The notes under the pieces: model-generated
Told to the model about the DNA's origin: nothing
Databases searched by the model: none
Seen by the model: the letters and a program-made list of their open reading frames with translations, nothing else
Source: Datnioides undecimradiatus
Lineage: Eukaryota; Chordata; Actinopteri; Lobotiformes; Datnioididae
Length of the DNA: 64,000 nucleotides
Assembly (NCBI GenBank): GCA_008933995.1
Contig: WARS01000013.1
Location: forward strand, 15,069,806 to 15,133,805
Direction: 5' to 3'
Shown: positions 42,844-62,516 of the stretch, in pieces
Position numbering within the stretch: the first letter of the stretch is position 1
Layout of the letters: the number at the start of each line of letters is the position of its first letter
Program-made: the position numbers and the translations under genes

Positions 42844-43562
42844 ATTTATAAAAATATGAATGGCTTGGTATTCACTATGGTGAAAAATGTGCATGCTTTT
42901 CAATGCAGTGATGACTTTAGAGACAAAAGAATAAAAGAACAATTTAATTCTCTGGAGATTTATTTGACCCCACTACAGCTGAATCGAAGTGGCAATGTCA
43001 GATTTAAAAAGTTTGCTTCATGTTTTGTATTGTATGAATTATGTCCTAATGACCTTGACTGTTCATACATTATATCTCCACGCAGTTTGGATTTTAATAT
43101 CTGAAAAGCACACCATCTGTTAAAGGTCTGTATTGAAACAAGCTTCTGGACGTCACTGATTTCTTTGGCTTTACTGATATTTCTTCTATTTCTATGATCT
43201 AGGAAAAGCAAAGGTAAACAGGCCCATTAAACAATACACAAGATAAGACAGGACATTTGAATTTGATCATTTCTGTATGTTGTGTACATCCCAAAATGAG
43301 TAAAACCTAAGTAATTTTATTCAAAATTATTTACATTTCTTTAAATTATATTCAGACTTTCAAAGTGAGAGCCACCAGTTTAAGTTTCTGCAACTATACC
43401 ATCATGCTGGTCACTTGTACCTGATGAAACTGCACCTGCAGCTGGGATGTATTTGTCACTAATAGGTAAGGTTTCCTTCCTTCTGCTTCCCAGCAATAAA
43501 TCATCCACTGCCCCCTTTGCTCCCTTTGTGCTCCGCTGTCTGTTCTTTGACCACTGCAGGGA

Positions 43563-43844
43563 ATGAAATTAATGGAAACTGTCTCACAAAGTCTCACAAC
43601 ATTGTTTCTTTCCCTCTTATTTTGTCTCTCTCAGTGCCAGTGCATTAAACTCGGGGGAATTTGGAGACATGTTGGTGACCTTGGTGTTAATCACCAATGT
43701 ACTTGCACTGAAGTTCAACTAGTTTTCTTTATTCTCTTACCACATAAGATGAAACCATGCAACCTTTGCCCAACAGTGGCTATGGCTACAGGAGACTGCT
43801 GTAGGATAGGGCTAAACGCTAAACTAATGCCACTATTTAACTAA
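43563..43844 (+). CDS. Hypothetical small Cys-rich ORF, possibly secreted
   Basis: A 93-codon ORF from ATG to TAA, not clearly related to any family. The first 24 or so residues look like a signal peptide, with a hydrophobic core LTTLFLSLLF. The rest carries paired cysteines (CQC, CTC, CNLC, CC). The context CAGGGAATGA has G at -3. A CXC pair right after a signal sequence recalls chemokines, but the spacing to the later cysteines does not fit them. No convincing poly(A) signal follows closely and no splice partner is evident. Chance is the leading alternative. Confidence 0.15.
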   Translation: MKLMETVSQSLTTLFLSLLFCLSQCQCIKLGGIWRHVGDLGVNHQCTCTEVQLVFFILLPHKMKPCNLCPTVAMATGDCCRIGLNAKLMPLFN

Positions 43845-46800
43845 AATACTAATGCAATGTGTCAGTGGCACATGTGTAGAAGAGTCATTAAGTGTAGCAA
43901 ATCCCCTGACTCTTTTAGAGTGAATAACGGCACATTTTATTTTCCTGAATTCATCTGTTCATTTGTAAGAGAAGGGACATGTTCACTTACAAGTAATAGT
44001 AGTGCTTTAAAGCAGTTGGTGTCTGTGTAGCCTAGTCTATATATAGTGGTATTTCTTAATTGTTAAGTGGGCTTATCTGACTCGGGCTATTTTAGACAGT
44101 GTTGACTCTCTTGTCAGGATATCAGACATTGTGCTCCGTGTGCAGCCTGGTATCCTTCTGTTAATGTGCCAAATTGTGTCTGCATTTTCTACAACAAGAA
44201 CACTAGAATCACATCTGCCTGCTGATTTTCTACACTATTCTTGTGACACATAGAGTCCCTATTCCTCTGTTGTGTGGCTCACTGGCTGTAATGATATATA
44301 TATATATTTGATTCTTTGAAGGTCTCCACTTCCTTATCACTACCCAGCAGCTGCTAGCTGCTACAGGGTCTTCATTAGCTGCTAAGCAGTCTGTCCACAG
44401 TCCAGCACTTTGAGGATGGGAGCTGTGATTGGCAGTGTCTTGGTCAGGTTCATCATCCTGCACCTGTGTCCTGCTGTGCCTTGTTAACACTGTAGGAGGA
44501 TTAACTAAAGGATTAATTGGAGAGACCATAATGAATGGTTTACTTCTGCAGACTTAGCTGGTGAATGTATCCAGTTGGTGCCAAAATGCAAAAATAATAA
44601 AATTGATTTTGGTCCAATTTAAAACATGCACAAGAAAATCACATGCATGTGCAATTAATAATCTTGACAAATTCACAGAATCACATTCAATCAGAGTACT
44701 ATGTTACCCTGCGTCTCCGGAAGCTTTAGTTTAAAGATGTAATGGCTCCTTGACATCAATAGATGGCGATGTTAATCCTCAGCTGTGATGCACTAGGCTG
44801 TTCAGGTCCTCACGTCATGGACGTTAACACAAAACTGTAGCCCATAGCAACCAAGGAAAATGAATTTAAATTGAAGGGTGGTGGAATATAATTTTACTCT
44901 GATATAAAGGTGGTCAGTAGCTCATAGAAGCAAGTAACTCCAAGTAAGTAACTGAATTTCTCTATAGTAGTATAACCTATAGTTCAAATTTGTAGCCTGC
45001 CCTGGTTACAAAATATTAACTAGCTGTCTCTTTAATCCACCAGTGTGTCAGAATCTGTCCAGTGGTTTTAAATTTTATATCCCCCCTCTGTCTTTCTCCT
45101 TAATAAAGCAATCTCTTTCATTCTGCTGTGCTTCATCCAAGTATGATTCAGCAAACATCAAGCCAGACTTAGTAACACTGAGTAAAAGTTACATTTAATA
45201 TGCTACACATTATGAAAAGACACTCAATAATCCCGATAAACTTTTGTATTTATGGTATTTGAAATTTTGCATATAATGGAAAAACACTCTGCCCTGGCAC
45301 ATTCCTTTAAGAGCAGCATTTTTACAGTGTAATGGTCGCTTTTAGGCTTTTTATATCTTCCACTGAGACTCCAGCAGAAAGTAAAATCCTCCTCCATTGG
45401 TGAACCCATGCACAGCAAAGAAAAGGTGAAATGAGGGCCATTATTCTTCTGTGTCTCCGCCTGGCAACACTGAGCTCACTAGCAGCGCTGCAAATCAGAG
45501 AAGAGTGAACACAGTTGGATGTATTACAGATTAAATGAGTCACTGTTTCATAAGTCTCAAGTTGTACATTGGTATACTTGGATGATTTCTGGACATGCAA
45601 TAGCTGTGCTGATTTCCCCTGTGAATGGGCCTACACACACTGCTCTGTGTGAGCCATGTGAATATGATTATCAAATGAAACAATGTCAGTTAGTGAACAG
45701 GATGCACAAAATTCCACCTGATTAGATTGTCCATTGTGTCTGAAGATTATCTACTTTGTCTAAGTGGGAGAAGATGAGCAGCAGATGTCAAGGGAATTAG
45801 CAGGTCATACTGCCACTACTCAGTCAAGGACAGTTTAAGTGAGTCAGTAAAACCATAGAGCTGTCAATATCCTACATAAACACGGCAGCAGCGGAGTCAT
45901 GACAATGTTGCTGTGTGTGGATCCTGACTGTAAATCATTAACAGTAAACTATACCCATAGTTTACACATGATGTACCCTATATTCAGTCACAATAGTCAT
46001 TTTGTTGCCACTGTATTTAAATTACTTGACAAAATTTGAGATGTGGCAGAGGATTCAGAGCAAAATGCCATCACATCACATATGAAGTGGATGATTTAAA
46101 AAGGGAAATATCTTGTGACAAACCTCTGTGGATGGGCTTCCCCTTTATGGTCTCCTTGCAGGAGTCCAGAGGGCAGAGTCTGCTCACCTGGTCTGACTGG
46201 TCTGTAAAACCCAGTGTTGAGGTGAGGCCAGCAACGCTTCAGATTTCATGTCCTGAAAAGGTTTTTCTCTCTCTCGACACTGGCTTCTACTATTTGTTTG
46301 GGTTTGGTCACATTTGTTTTTTGTTCACTAGACACTATTGTTCACTTTTGTTTAATTTGGGTTCTCTCTTCTCTCTTACAGATAGTTAAAATAAACCACT
46401 CATGTGTGTGGTCTCCCCAAGCTGGATTTTGACAAATACCCACCCAGCTGCAATCTGATAAACGATGACGCCTGCCCTGGCAAAATGGGTGAATGTGCAG
46501 ATTGCAGAATGGGTGAGTTAAGTTAGAAAGCATAACAGTACTGTGTGGCTGTGTCATATGCAGGTAAGGTATATGATAAAGGCCCCAGAAATCTGTTAAA
46601 ATGGACACAAATCAACCACTGAACTGTACTCTGAGGTATAACAGAGGACAGTCAACTTGTCCACAGAAGACAGCAATGTTGTCAACCAGTAATACTCAAA
46701 TCCTGATATTGGCTTCTGCATTACATGGCATGTGTGTATGCACAAGCTCGTGTCTTTGGTTCCTGTGAATATCTTTGGTGCTGATATGCAATTTAAATTC

Positions 46801-47499
46801 TGTGCAGTAGAGGCAGACTCTACCACCAACAGTGAAATCTACTTTATTTTGAGGCCATTACAGAAAGCAAATGCCTTTAATGGCTATTTCTGAGACAACT
46901 GGAATCAGAAAATGCATCAAAAATGGGGTTTGAAGTCATAAAAGTCTGTAACGTCTAGTAACTTAAACATCTTTCTTTGCAAAGTGGATCCATTGCAGTG
47001 GATATGATCATCCTAAAATATTGAAACACAGATATGCTTGTTAAACCTTCCCAAATTAACATTCTCACAAACTCCATCCACAATAACTTTCCTCAAACAC
47101 CTCTAATACAGCCACAACTGAAAGTGACAAAAAGCTCCTTCTTCCTTTACATAAATCACAGTGTAATTATAATTTGTAGTTCTTGGAAACTCTTGGAAAA
47201 ATGTGTCGCTGTAAAGTCAACATCACAGACCCTCTCTACCTCACTTACAGCTGGAGGACTAATCGCTCTATCCATCATCATTGCAAATCAGACGGACAGA
47301 GACAGAGAGAGGAGAGGACAGAGGAAAAGAGAGAAGAAACAAAAAATGAATAGACATAACAGTCACTTCAGTAAAACACACCAGGGAAATGTTGAAACCA
47401 ATGTGAATGCTGTCCTGCATTAAATGTTGCTATAGTGGTGATTTTGTACAGGTGGCACACAGATGGGACCCCTACTGGGACCTGAGCTTGCTAATGAGT

Positions 47500-47830
47500 C
47501 ACAGTGAGGAAGGATGGAGCGGGCTGATATCATAAACCAGACGGAGCCCTCTGGCAGCACAATGTCGAGGTACCCAGCATGCCATTCACCATTATGGCAA
47601 GGTGCCCCTTGGGCCGTTGGAGCTGCGGATTAACCCCAAACCTGGCAGCACTTCTCAGTGCCACGTGTCAGACTGAGCAAACACTGGAAATGAATTATTA
47701 TTTTCTCTCAGTGTGGCTGAAAGACAACGACGAGGTCTAATGAGGGCCCCCATAGAGACCTATTATAAGCTCTAATTAATGTTGCAGAGCATGTGTGATG
47801 ATTATTTAAAGTATTTAATTGCTTTTTAAA
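47500..47830. promoter_or_regulatory. Candidate conserved noncoding block
   Basis: Non-repetitive, GC-balanced at its left end, with a CTAATTAAT homeodomain-type site near 47772-47780. It stands out from the AT-rich surroundings. Function is inferred from composition only. Confidence 0.2.
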
Positions 47831-50249
47831 AAAAGTTTGTGGAAAACTTGAATTTGGGTCTATTGAAACAGGGATTATATTGAGCAATGAAACTGAGTTG
47901 GATACAAAATGTTGACCGTCACAGTTGAGGCCAGTGGAAGGGCAAAGGTCATGCTTAAGTGGGTGAGAATGCATTTTGAGATTAGTGGATTTAGTCAAGG
48001 TTCACGAGTCTAATACTGCTGGGCTACTTAACTATCATTTATCATTCACTGTTTTCTTTTTTGGAGACTATCAGGAGCTGCTTGGATGTACACAGCAGGG
48101 AACTTGTTGGTGATAATTACATTTTGGGTCTGGTATGCGGGTTTGCAGTGAGAAAGCACAAAGTTAGGACAGAGGAGACGATCGAAAGCAGAGGACGAGT
48201 AGAACGAGAAGGGAAGAACAGACGTAGCAGATGGACCGCAGGGTTACTGTCACACAATATTAACACATCCGCCTCAGAAAGGGGAGTGAGCCCCTAAGAC
48301 AGGACAGTGTGACTCTATTACTTAGTAGGAGGGATTCTGTGAGTGAAGTGTCAGGCAGGGAAATCCACTGCTACTTTTTGATTCAGAATATGGGTCATTT
48401 AGAGCAAATCAACCAGATGTATCCAGATGCAGTGTAAATGAGCAAGGATTTCACATTGTATGGAAGAGAAAAAGACATGCTACATATAACACTGAAGTTT
48501 TGTTTGTCCCAGCCTGTCTCTATGCATCTAAATGTCAAATTGTCGTGTACTGTGACGGCTGTATTTGTGCATCTGTTGATTGTTGTTCTGGTGCAGTCTT
48601 GCCATGGTAATTGAATACACATGATGAGGCTGAAGGAGGGGAGAGTGCTGGTAAGGCCAGTCAGTCATGCATCTCCTACTCAGCGTGTGTGTATATGTGT
48701 GTGTGAGAGAGAGAGTTTGTGTGTACTTGGCGTGCCTATGAAAGCAAGCTGGTTGTGTGTGCGCGATAACACACCATCGACATTCTTCATTTGTAAATAA
48801 TTGAATCAGGCTATTTTAGTTTGCTCAGAGCGCAGCTGTAATTTGCAGCCGTTCTGCTCTTAAGGACCGGTAATTATGGCTTTTAGAGTCTCCCAAAACA
48901 ACTTCAACAGCTTCAACTCATGACAGCTGTACATCTGGGCCTGAACACACACACATTTAGGCACTAACATGTGTGGTTCTTAATTGTACTGGTACATTTT
49001 CCAACAAAAGTGGGTGTCAGTAGACAAGTATTACACACAGTCACAGAGGCACGCCGATGAAACCACTTGTGAATGGATACAGTTTGGGTTTTTTTTTTTT
49101 TTAATTTATACATAATAGTTATGATATTGGCCACAATACTTAACAAAACAGTAACTAATATTTTTTTTCAATGTCTTGAGTAAATTTGTGCCTGATCAGC
49201 TCAGATATGTCAAATTTTACTAAATTATATGGCCATTTAAAGGTTGAACCCACACACCCTTCTTCAAAAACAGAAATCTTACATGATCCATATTTAAAGG
49301 AGTTTAACAGGGGCGATTATGAGCAGATAGAAGGCTGGACCGTATTATTTTCTCCTCATGTTGTAATTTTCTGTTTCAATTTCAAGCCAGTTCAACAACA
49401 ACAATCAGGGTTTGACTGAAACTTAAAGGACCTCTGTCTATTTTCACTTTGGTTGCTGCTTCTCCAGTGCAGACACATGCCATAGAGTTAATGAAAGCAT
49501 GGCTGTTGGTTCTCCAGACACCATCTCCTCTACTGTCAGGATTTAATAAAGTGTACAACAGAGAGCAGTAAATGTATTTCATGGACAATTATCATGAGAG
49601 TTAACAGACAAAAACAAGATTAGCTTAGATTCCTCAGCTACTTAAAATACTAATATGCAACAACATACAGTACGGTATGGTCACATGTAAACTTTGTTAT
49701 GGTGTTAGTGATGTGACTAGATGTGCTGTGAAAGTGTATTTTTACTTTTCTGAATCCTTAACTGACCCCAGAAAAGCTTTGCCATTAACCTAAACAGACT
49801 GACAGCTGCTTTTCCAGCTGGAAATAAAATTCAAGAACTTACTTAAAATTAACTTGCACTCAATAACACTGAACTGTGTTTCCATGCAACAGTTGTTTTA
49901 TTCTGTTCAGAACACTGCAGTAAGTCTCTAATTATGCGGCACTTCTGCTGTTCATTATTCATTAGAAATATCAGTTAAGGGTCAGTTATTTTAAGTGTAA
50001 TTAATGTCTGTGATTAAAATGCATAGGTTTTACATGAACCCCTCATATTTAGTGAAATAATATGAAATTAAACATAACTGCCAAAGTAGGCTTATATAGA
50101 ATAGAGTATAAGGCTAAAGATTTGAAATCATTCAGTGATTTGTAGTGCCTGTTGTTAAATATCTTGATTGCTATGCTCGTGCAAGTAAATATGTTTTTCT
50201 CCTAAAGGTGATATGCTCTGGAAACAAACTCCAAACAGTTCATTGGTGG

Positions 50250-50545
50250 ATTGCACATTCATTCACATTTATTGAACTCTTGGTGCATCTTAAGCACTCG
50301 TGGATCTAATTTACTGGAAGTCGCAGCTTGGCTGACAACAGGACTCTCACAACTGGAACCATCCACGCAACTCAAGGATTATCTCCCAACCATCCGCTAC
50401 CTTGAATATGGCACGGCTCGGGGAGCATATGGCTGCAATCTGTGGCACCCCTCACTCTATAGTCTCCATTTGCTTTTAATTAAACACATGGAGACACCCC
50501 ACGCACGGGTAAAGATCTGGCAAGGGACTAAGAAAGAAATAAATA
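50250..50545. promoter_or_regulatory. Candidate conserved noncoding block
   Basis: Balanced-composition, non-repetitive segment with a palindromic TTAATTAA (50477-50484), about 2 kb past the end of prickle2. A plus-strand ORF of 100 codons overlaps it but resembles no protein. A distal enhancer is the more likely explanation. Confidence 0.2.
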
Positions 50546-51261
50546 CAAACTAAGATAATGATGATGTCAGGGAAGCTTGTGTCAAGACAGTAATATCGAC
50601 ATTACTGAAGACATCAGTTTGTGTGCATTTTATTGTATGTCTCATTACAACTGGAGACAATGATTGCAGCGATACTCATCCGAACATGCAGCTGATGTGA
50701 CTAACAGTCTGCCATCGTAGTTTTAAGACTTGCTAAAAGCAGGCTGAAGTCCACATCCACAGAGCAGCCCATCAACAGTCTGACATAATGTATCTCAAAT
50801 GTTTGTGCAGCTGGTTTTGTCGTATCATGGCTGACTCAATGAGGACTCCTATCCACCCTGTCTGGGAGCTTTCCGAGTGTCCCAGAGTAAACATGAAAAC
50901 TGGAGCACGTCAAGGTTAGGGGAAGTAAATGCACTAATGTGTCAACCGCATTAGTGCTTCGACGCCTCTAATCAAGAGATTGGCGTTCACACACCTTGTT
51001 CCAAACATATGTGTGTGTGGGTGAATGTGGATTAAGGGGGCTAGCTGCAGTAATCCCTGGACCACATGGACGTCAGAGGCAATCCAATTTACAGTATGAC
51101 ACTTCTTAACACTTACATAGACAACCTGTTTGACTGTACATCCCAATATTGATATAATAGAAGTTTACTTGTGCTGGACTTGATTTGTTTGCATATCAAC
51201 AGACAGGCTATAGATACACTGTGCTGTTGACTGAGGCTGTATTTAGGAACAGCTGTGCTCT

Positions 51262-51645
51262 GAATTAAATGCTAACATCAGCATACTAAAATGCTCACCA
51301 TGAGAATGCTAACATGGTAATGATTAGTAGGTATAATGTCTACTATGTTCAACATCTGATTGCAGCTTTTTATATACATTTGCCAATTAGCTCAAAAAAG
51401 TACAGCTGAGGTTGATGGGAATTTAAAAAGACTGTAAACAAAAGTGCTGGATTGGAAATATGTGACATGATGATGATGAAACTACATTTAAAAAGCAGGG
51501 TTCTCCAGAGTTTTTATATAATTCATCCACAGAGTAACATGCCTGAGCAATCTGTCACACAGTTGTTGAGATTTTTCAGTCTGGACCAAAGTGCTGGATC
51601 GAGAAACAGACACTGCCATGCTGTTAACATGGGTTTGAAAAAAAG
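51262..51645 (+). mobile_element. Dispersed fish repeat, copy 1
   Basis: Starts with GCTAACATC-like units, then GGTATAATGTCTACTATG, TTTGCCAATTAG and GTACAGCTGAGG, later GTTGTTGAGATTTTTCAG and TCTGGACCAAAGTGCTGGA, and ends in an A-rich tail. This order of segments belongs to a high-copy interspersed repeat of percomorph fish. A second copy is at 62215-62516. No coding capacity. Confidence 0.65.
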
Positions 51646-51985
51646 CATACTTACACAAAGCATCACCAGATTTCAATAAGTAGATCCCCAGACCTTTGTC
51701 AGCAGTTTCCAACTTGTAGAGACTGATGCAATTAAACCAGAACTTCAGTTGCATCTGTTTCCAGGACAATGGAGCTTTGTGTGTTTTAATGTGCAACACC
51801 CATTACCGTCAAACCAGTGGAGGGTGACTTTCTAATCAACCTCTACACCACATTGTCATTCATTTATGCATTAAACAGATGGAGACTGGTAGGCAAGAAG
51901 TCACTGTTACGCAACACTTGTGCACACTTGTCATTCTCTGGAGAGAAACACCAGCTGTCAATCAAAACGCTCACTGAAATACTCC

Positions 51986-51991
51986 TTTATT
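51986..51991 (-). terminator. Probable poly(A) signal of prickle2
   Basis: AATAAA on the minus strand about 610 bases past the prickle2 stop; the intervening AT-rich sequence would be its 3' UTR. Choice among AT-rich hexamers in this stretch is uncertain. Confidence 0.35.
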
Positions 51992-52598
51992 CCAAATGCA
52001 GGACCAGGTCAGCCAAATAAAACATGCATAAGTTGTTTTTGCCAATTTCTATCTCTACATTATAGATATTTAATACATAAATGATTCTATCCATACAAAA
52101 TATAAAAATATGTGAGGCCTCATTTACAACCATATTTACACAGACTTCCTTAACTTAAGTGAAATTATTAATTCATTTATCTATGTACATACTATGAACT
52201 GAATACAATAGTACAGTATATCCTATATCTAAATCACATTGCATGAAAAAGCTAAACCAAACTGACTACCTTGCACACATGTTTACTGAATGGAAATGGA
52301 AGTTGTGAAAAATTGCACATCAGCTTTCGATAAATGTTGTAACTTGAAAGAACTGCGCATGTATCCATTAGCCTTGATACTCAGGAGATATTCCAAAACA
52401 TTAAAATGAACAAACATGCAAACACTGTTGCTTTTTCACTGTTTACCGACTGTAATTCATCACTGACTCTCAATTACGTGATATTCAACACTCAACAATA
52501 CTGAATAAATGGACTGAGATTTAATTTTGTTCCAGATGGAGGATGTTAGTGTACACAAGCTGGACAAACAGTCATTAACTGTGCCAAGCGTCAGGGTG

Positions 52599-59964
<7,366 letters not shown>

Positions 59965-61611
59965 CTGAGAAAGAGACAGAGAGAGTGTAAGCGTGAGAGT
60001 GACGAACGCGAAACAACATGTAAACTAGGTGACAAACTCAAAATACACTTAAGCTGCAGCCAGTAAGTTACTTTTTTATTATCAGTTCAGCCAAGTCATT
60101 GATTCATTGTTTGGTTTATAAGGGTCCACCAAGACCTTTTATTGTCTTACGCTCTTCCAATTACTTATTTTTTAATATGTCAAAACACTTTTGATAAGCT
60201 AAAGTCCTCATTTGGACGAGCTTGCAAGCTACTAATGTTAAGCATATTGAGCAATTTAGCTATTATTAAAACTTGGCTGATAAATCAATCCAGCACTAAT
60301 ATAAAGATATGACTGTCTAATGGCAAAATTAACAAGATCTACAACTGAGTGACACGCACACGCAGAGTTAAAATCACTTTGATTTATGGCCCACCAGCAG
60401 AGACTTAATGGAACCTCACCTCTCCATCTTTGCACATTGACAAGGCAATGTATTACTGACCTGTCAAATGTGCACACAGAAGGACACTCACACACGCACA
60501 CAGACACACAAACACATCGACACACAAGTGATTAACGCATATGCATGTAGCAGTGCATGTGCATTACAAAAATGTGCGACAGCAGGATTAATGCTAATCT
60601 GGCCAGTCCAAATTACTTGGACATTCTTCACATTAAGGTAGCAAACAATGAGTGTCATCTTCATGTTATTTATTGCAGTCATCTTTATTACACTGTAACA
60701 GGGGGCCGGGGTATAATAGAGGTCAGGCAGTTGTATATGAATGTTATGGGGTGGTGCAAACCACTAGAGCTACAGGGTTTAAAGAGAGATTTAAGGATAG
60801 AGGTTAAAGAGAGAAAAGAGAAAGAGAGGAGAATAAAGATGGAAGGACCATATTAAATGGATGAAGATCGAGTAAAAGTAGAGAAAGGAACAAAAATTCC
60901 ACAAAAACGAGACAGCAGAACAGATAACGACGGCCTGGAATGTAAAAGGAGGCGACATGATTGATACCTGCTGACTAGGTCACACCAATCTTAATGACCT
61001 ATCTGTCTACTGAATGGATCTACTGACTAGAAAGCCATCAGCTTTGTCCTTGGCAATAACACACAGTCTGTCCCCCAAAAACAGATTAACATGAAAAATG
61101 CAGACATGCATGAGCAGGTGGAGACCAAAATTAAAACTGCATCACTTTAAAAACGTAAATATCCTGAAGTTTAATTGTCCTGAAGGTGAAGTATCACATT
61201 CCCTTATAGCCTTATACTAGTGTGTTTGCTGTTGGGATGAATTTATAGCAGGAGTCTCTTGTTGTAAGTGTAACCTAATTCCTTCTGCTCTGCTTTTATT
61301 GGCTTCCACCGCTGCTGGCGTGGGACGCAGGATCCATGTCCAGCAGCACAGCTCAGGACACCAGTGTTGGGTGGGGGGCGGTCTCGGGATGGTGCATGAA
61401 AGACTGACTGTGGTCAAGCACTGATAAATCACGCAGTGCCTATATGCACATGCTTCCTAATGTGAACACAGTAACACACAGAAACACACAGACACACTGC
61501 TAATGATAAATTACGAAACATGCTTCCAACAACAACAGGGTTACAATCTGGAGGTGAAAGGCACATTGCCTGCAGGAAAAGATCTAAAGACAGATACACA
61601 CCCACGCATGT

Positions 61612-61648
61612 GCACACACACACACGCTCACACACACACACACACACG
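61612..61648. repeat. Imperfect CA microsatellite
   Basis: CA dinucleotides with a single GCT interruption. Confidence 0.85.
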
Positions 61649-62214
61649 TAATGGACACAGTTGCAGCGAGAGCCAGGAGGAGCAGCTTGTGATAATAACT
61701 GTAATCGAAAGCAGATGAAACGAAAAACAGGGCAGAATTTCGAACTGTACTGAAAGGAGTGTTTTTAAAGGCTAAAGCAAATGGTAGGACTTTGCAACTG
61801 AGTGACAAGAGTGATAGCTTCACACAGCTGGTTTCTATTGCTGTTAATGGCCAGACAGCCTGAGGAAAAGACACCACCAGGCACCACTCCTGACATTCTC
61901 TCAACAAGCCACTTTACAGTGGTTAGTGGACACAGGTATTATATTGTTGAGAAAACACTGGTAGTTACCGCCAAACATGGTGGGAAAGATGGTGTTTTCA
62001 CAGCAAAGTGAGCAGATTTAATTGTTGTGTTGTCATTCTCTGTCCTGCTCTTCTCACATCTTTTCCAAGACGTCCAAATGCCCACAGCTCGATACTGCAG
62101 TCAGCAGTCAAGGGAGCAAATGCTGAATGTATTAAAACGTAGAGACTATTTCATCAGGACTGAGAGTCTACAGTCAAGCTAGCAGTCCTGTGACATTGCA
62201 TTAAGGAGCATCTA

Positions 62215-62516
62215 TGCCTTAAACTACATGCTAACATTAGCATGATACTTTGCTCACAATTGCAATGATATCATGCTTGTTCTTGTCAGGTATAATGTTT
62301 ACCACTGCCCCCATCTTCTTTTGGTGTGTTAGCATAGGATTTGCTAATTGGCATTAACTGACCTCATGGAGTTACCAGAGGAAGACAGATGACACCATGA
62401 ACGTCCCTAAATACGTTCATGTCAAACCAACAATTTTTGATATTTTAGTTTGAGCCAAATGGCAGACCAGTGGAAACATCTTTTGAACCATGCTGCTAGC
62501 ATGGTTAAAAAATGTA
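62215..62516 (+). mobile_element. Dispersed fish repeat, copy 2 (internally deleted)
   Basis: Shares with the copy at 51262 the order GCTAACATTAGCAT, AGGTATAATGTTTACCA and TTTGCTAATTGGCA, and ends CTGCTAGCATGGTTAAAAAA. The middle part with the GACCAAAG segment is largely missing. It lies in a prickle2 intron. Confidence 0.6.

Larger units (their letters stand above)
42450..51980. other. Gene-poor interval between the sugar transporter and prickle2
   Basis: No recognised gene in about 9.5 kb. Contents: a TA/TG microsatellite (42799-42843), a Cys-rich 93-codon ORF (43563-43844), an exon-like 60-base segment (46162-46221), three non-repetitive blocks that look like conserved regulatory DNA (about 47500-47830, 48770-48930, 50250-50545) and a dispersed repeat (51262-51645). 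The remainder is unremarkable AT-rich sequence. Confidence 0.5.

Noticed and set aside
45322-45600. Minus-strand ORF of 92 codons
   Set aside because: Looks like non-coding or old repeat sequence; no family match and no conserved motif.
46415-46510. Short Cys-containing reading frame after the WSDWS segment
   Set aside because: About 38 codons between stops with no supporting splice sites in phase with the segment at 46162-46221.
47034-47423. Plus-strand ORF of 129 codons
   Set aside because: Asn/Thr/Lys-rich translation of AT-rich DNA ending in a GA-rich tract; resembles no family.
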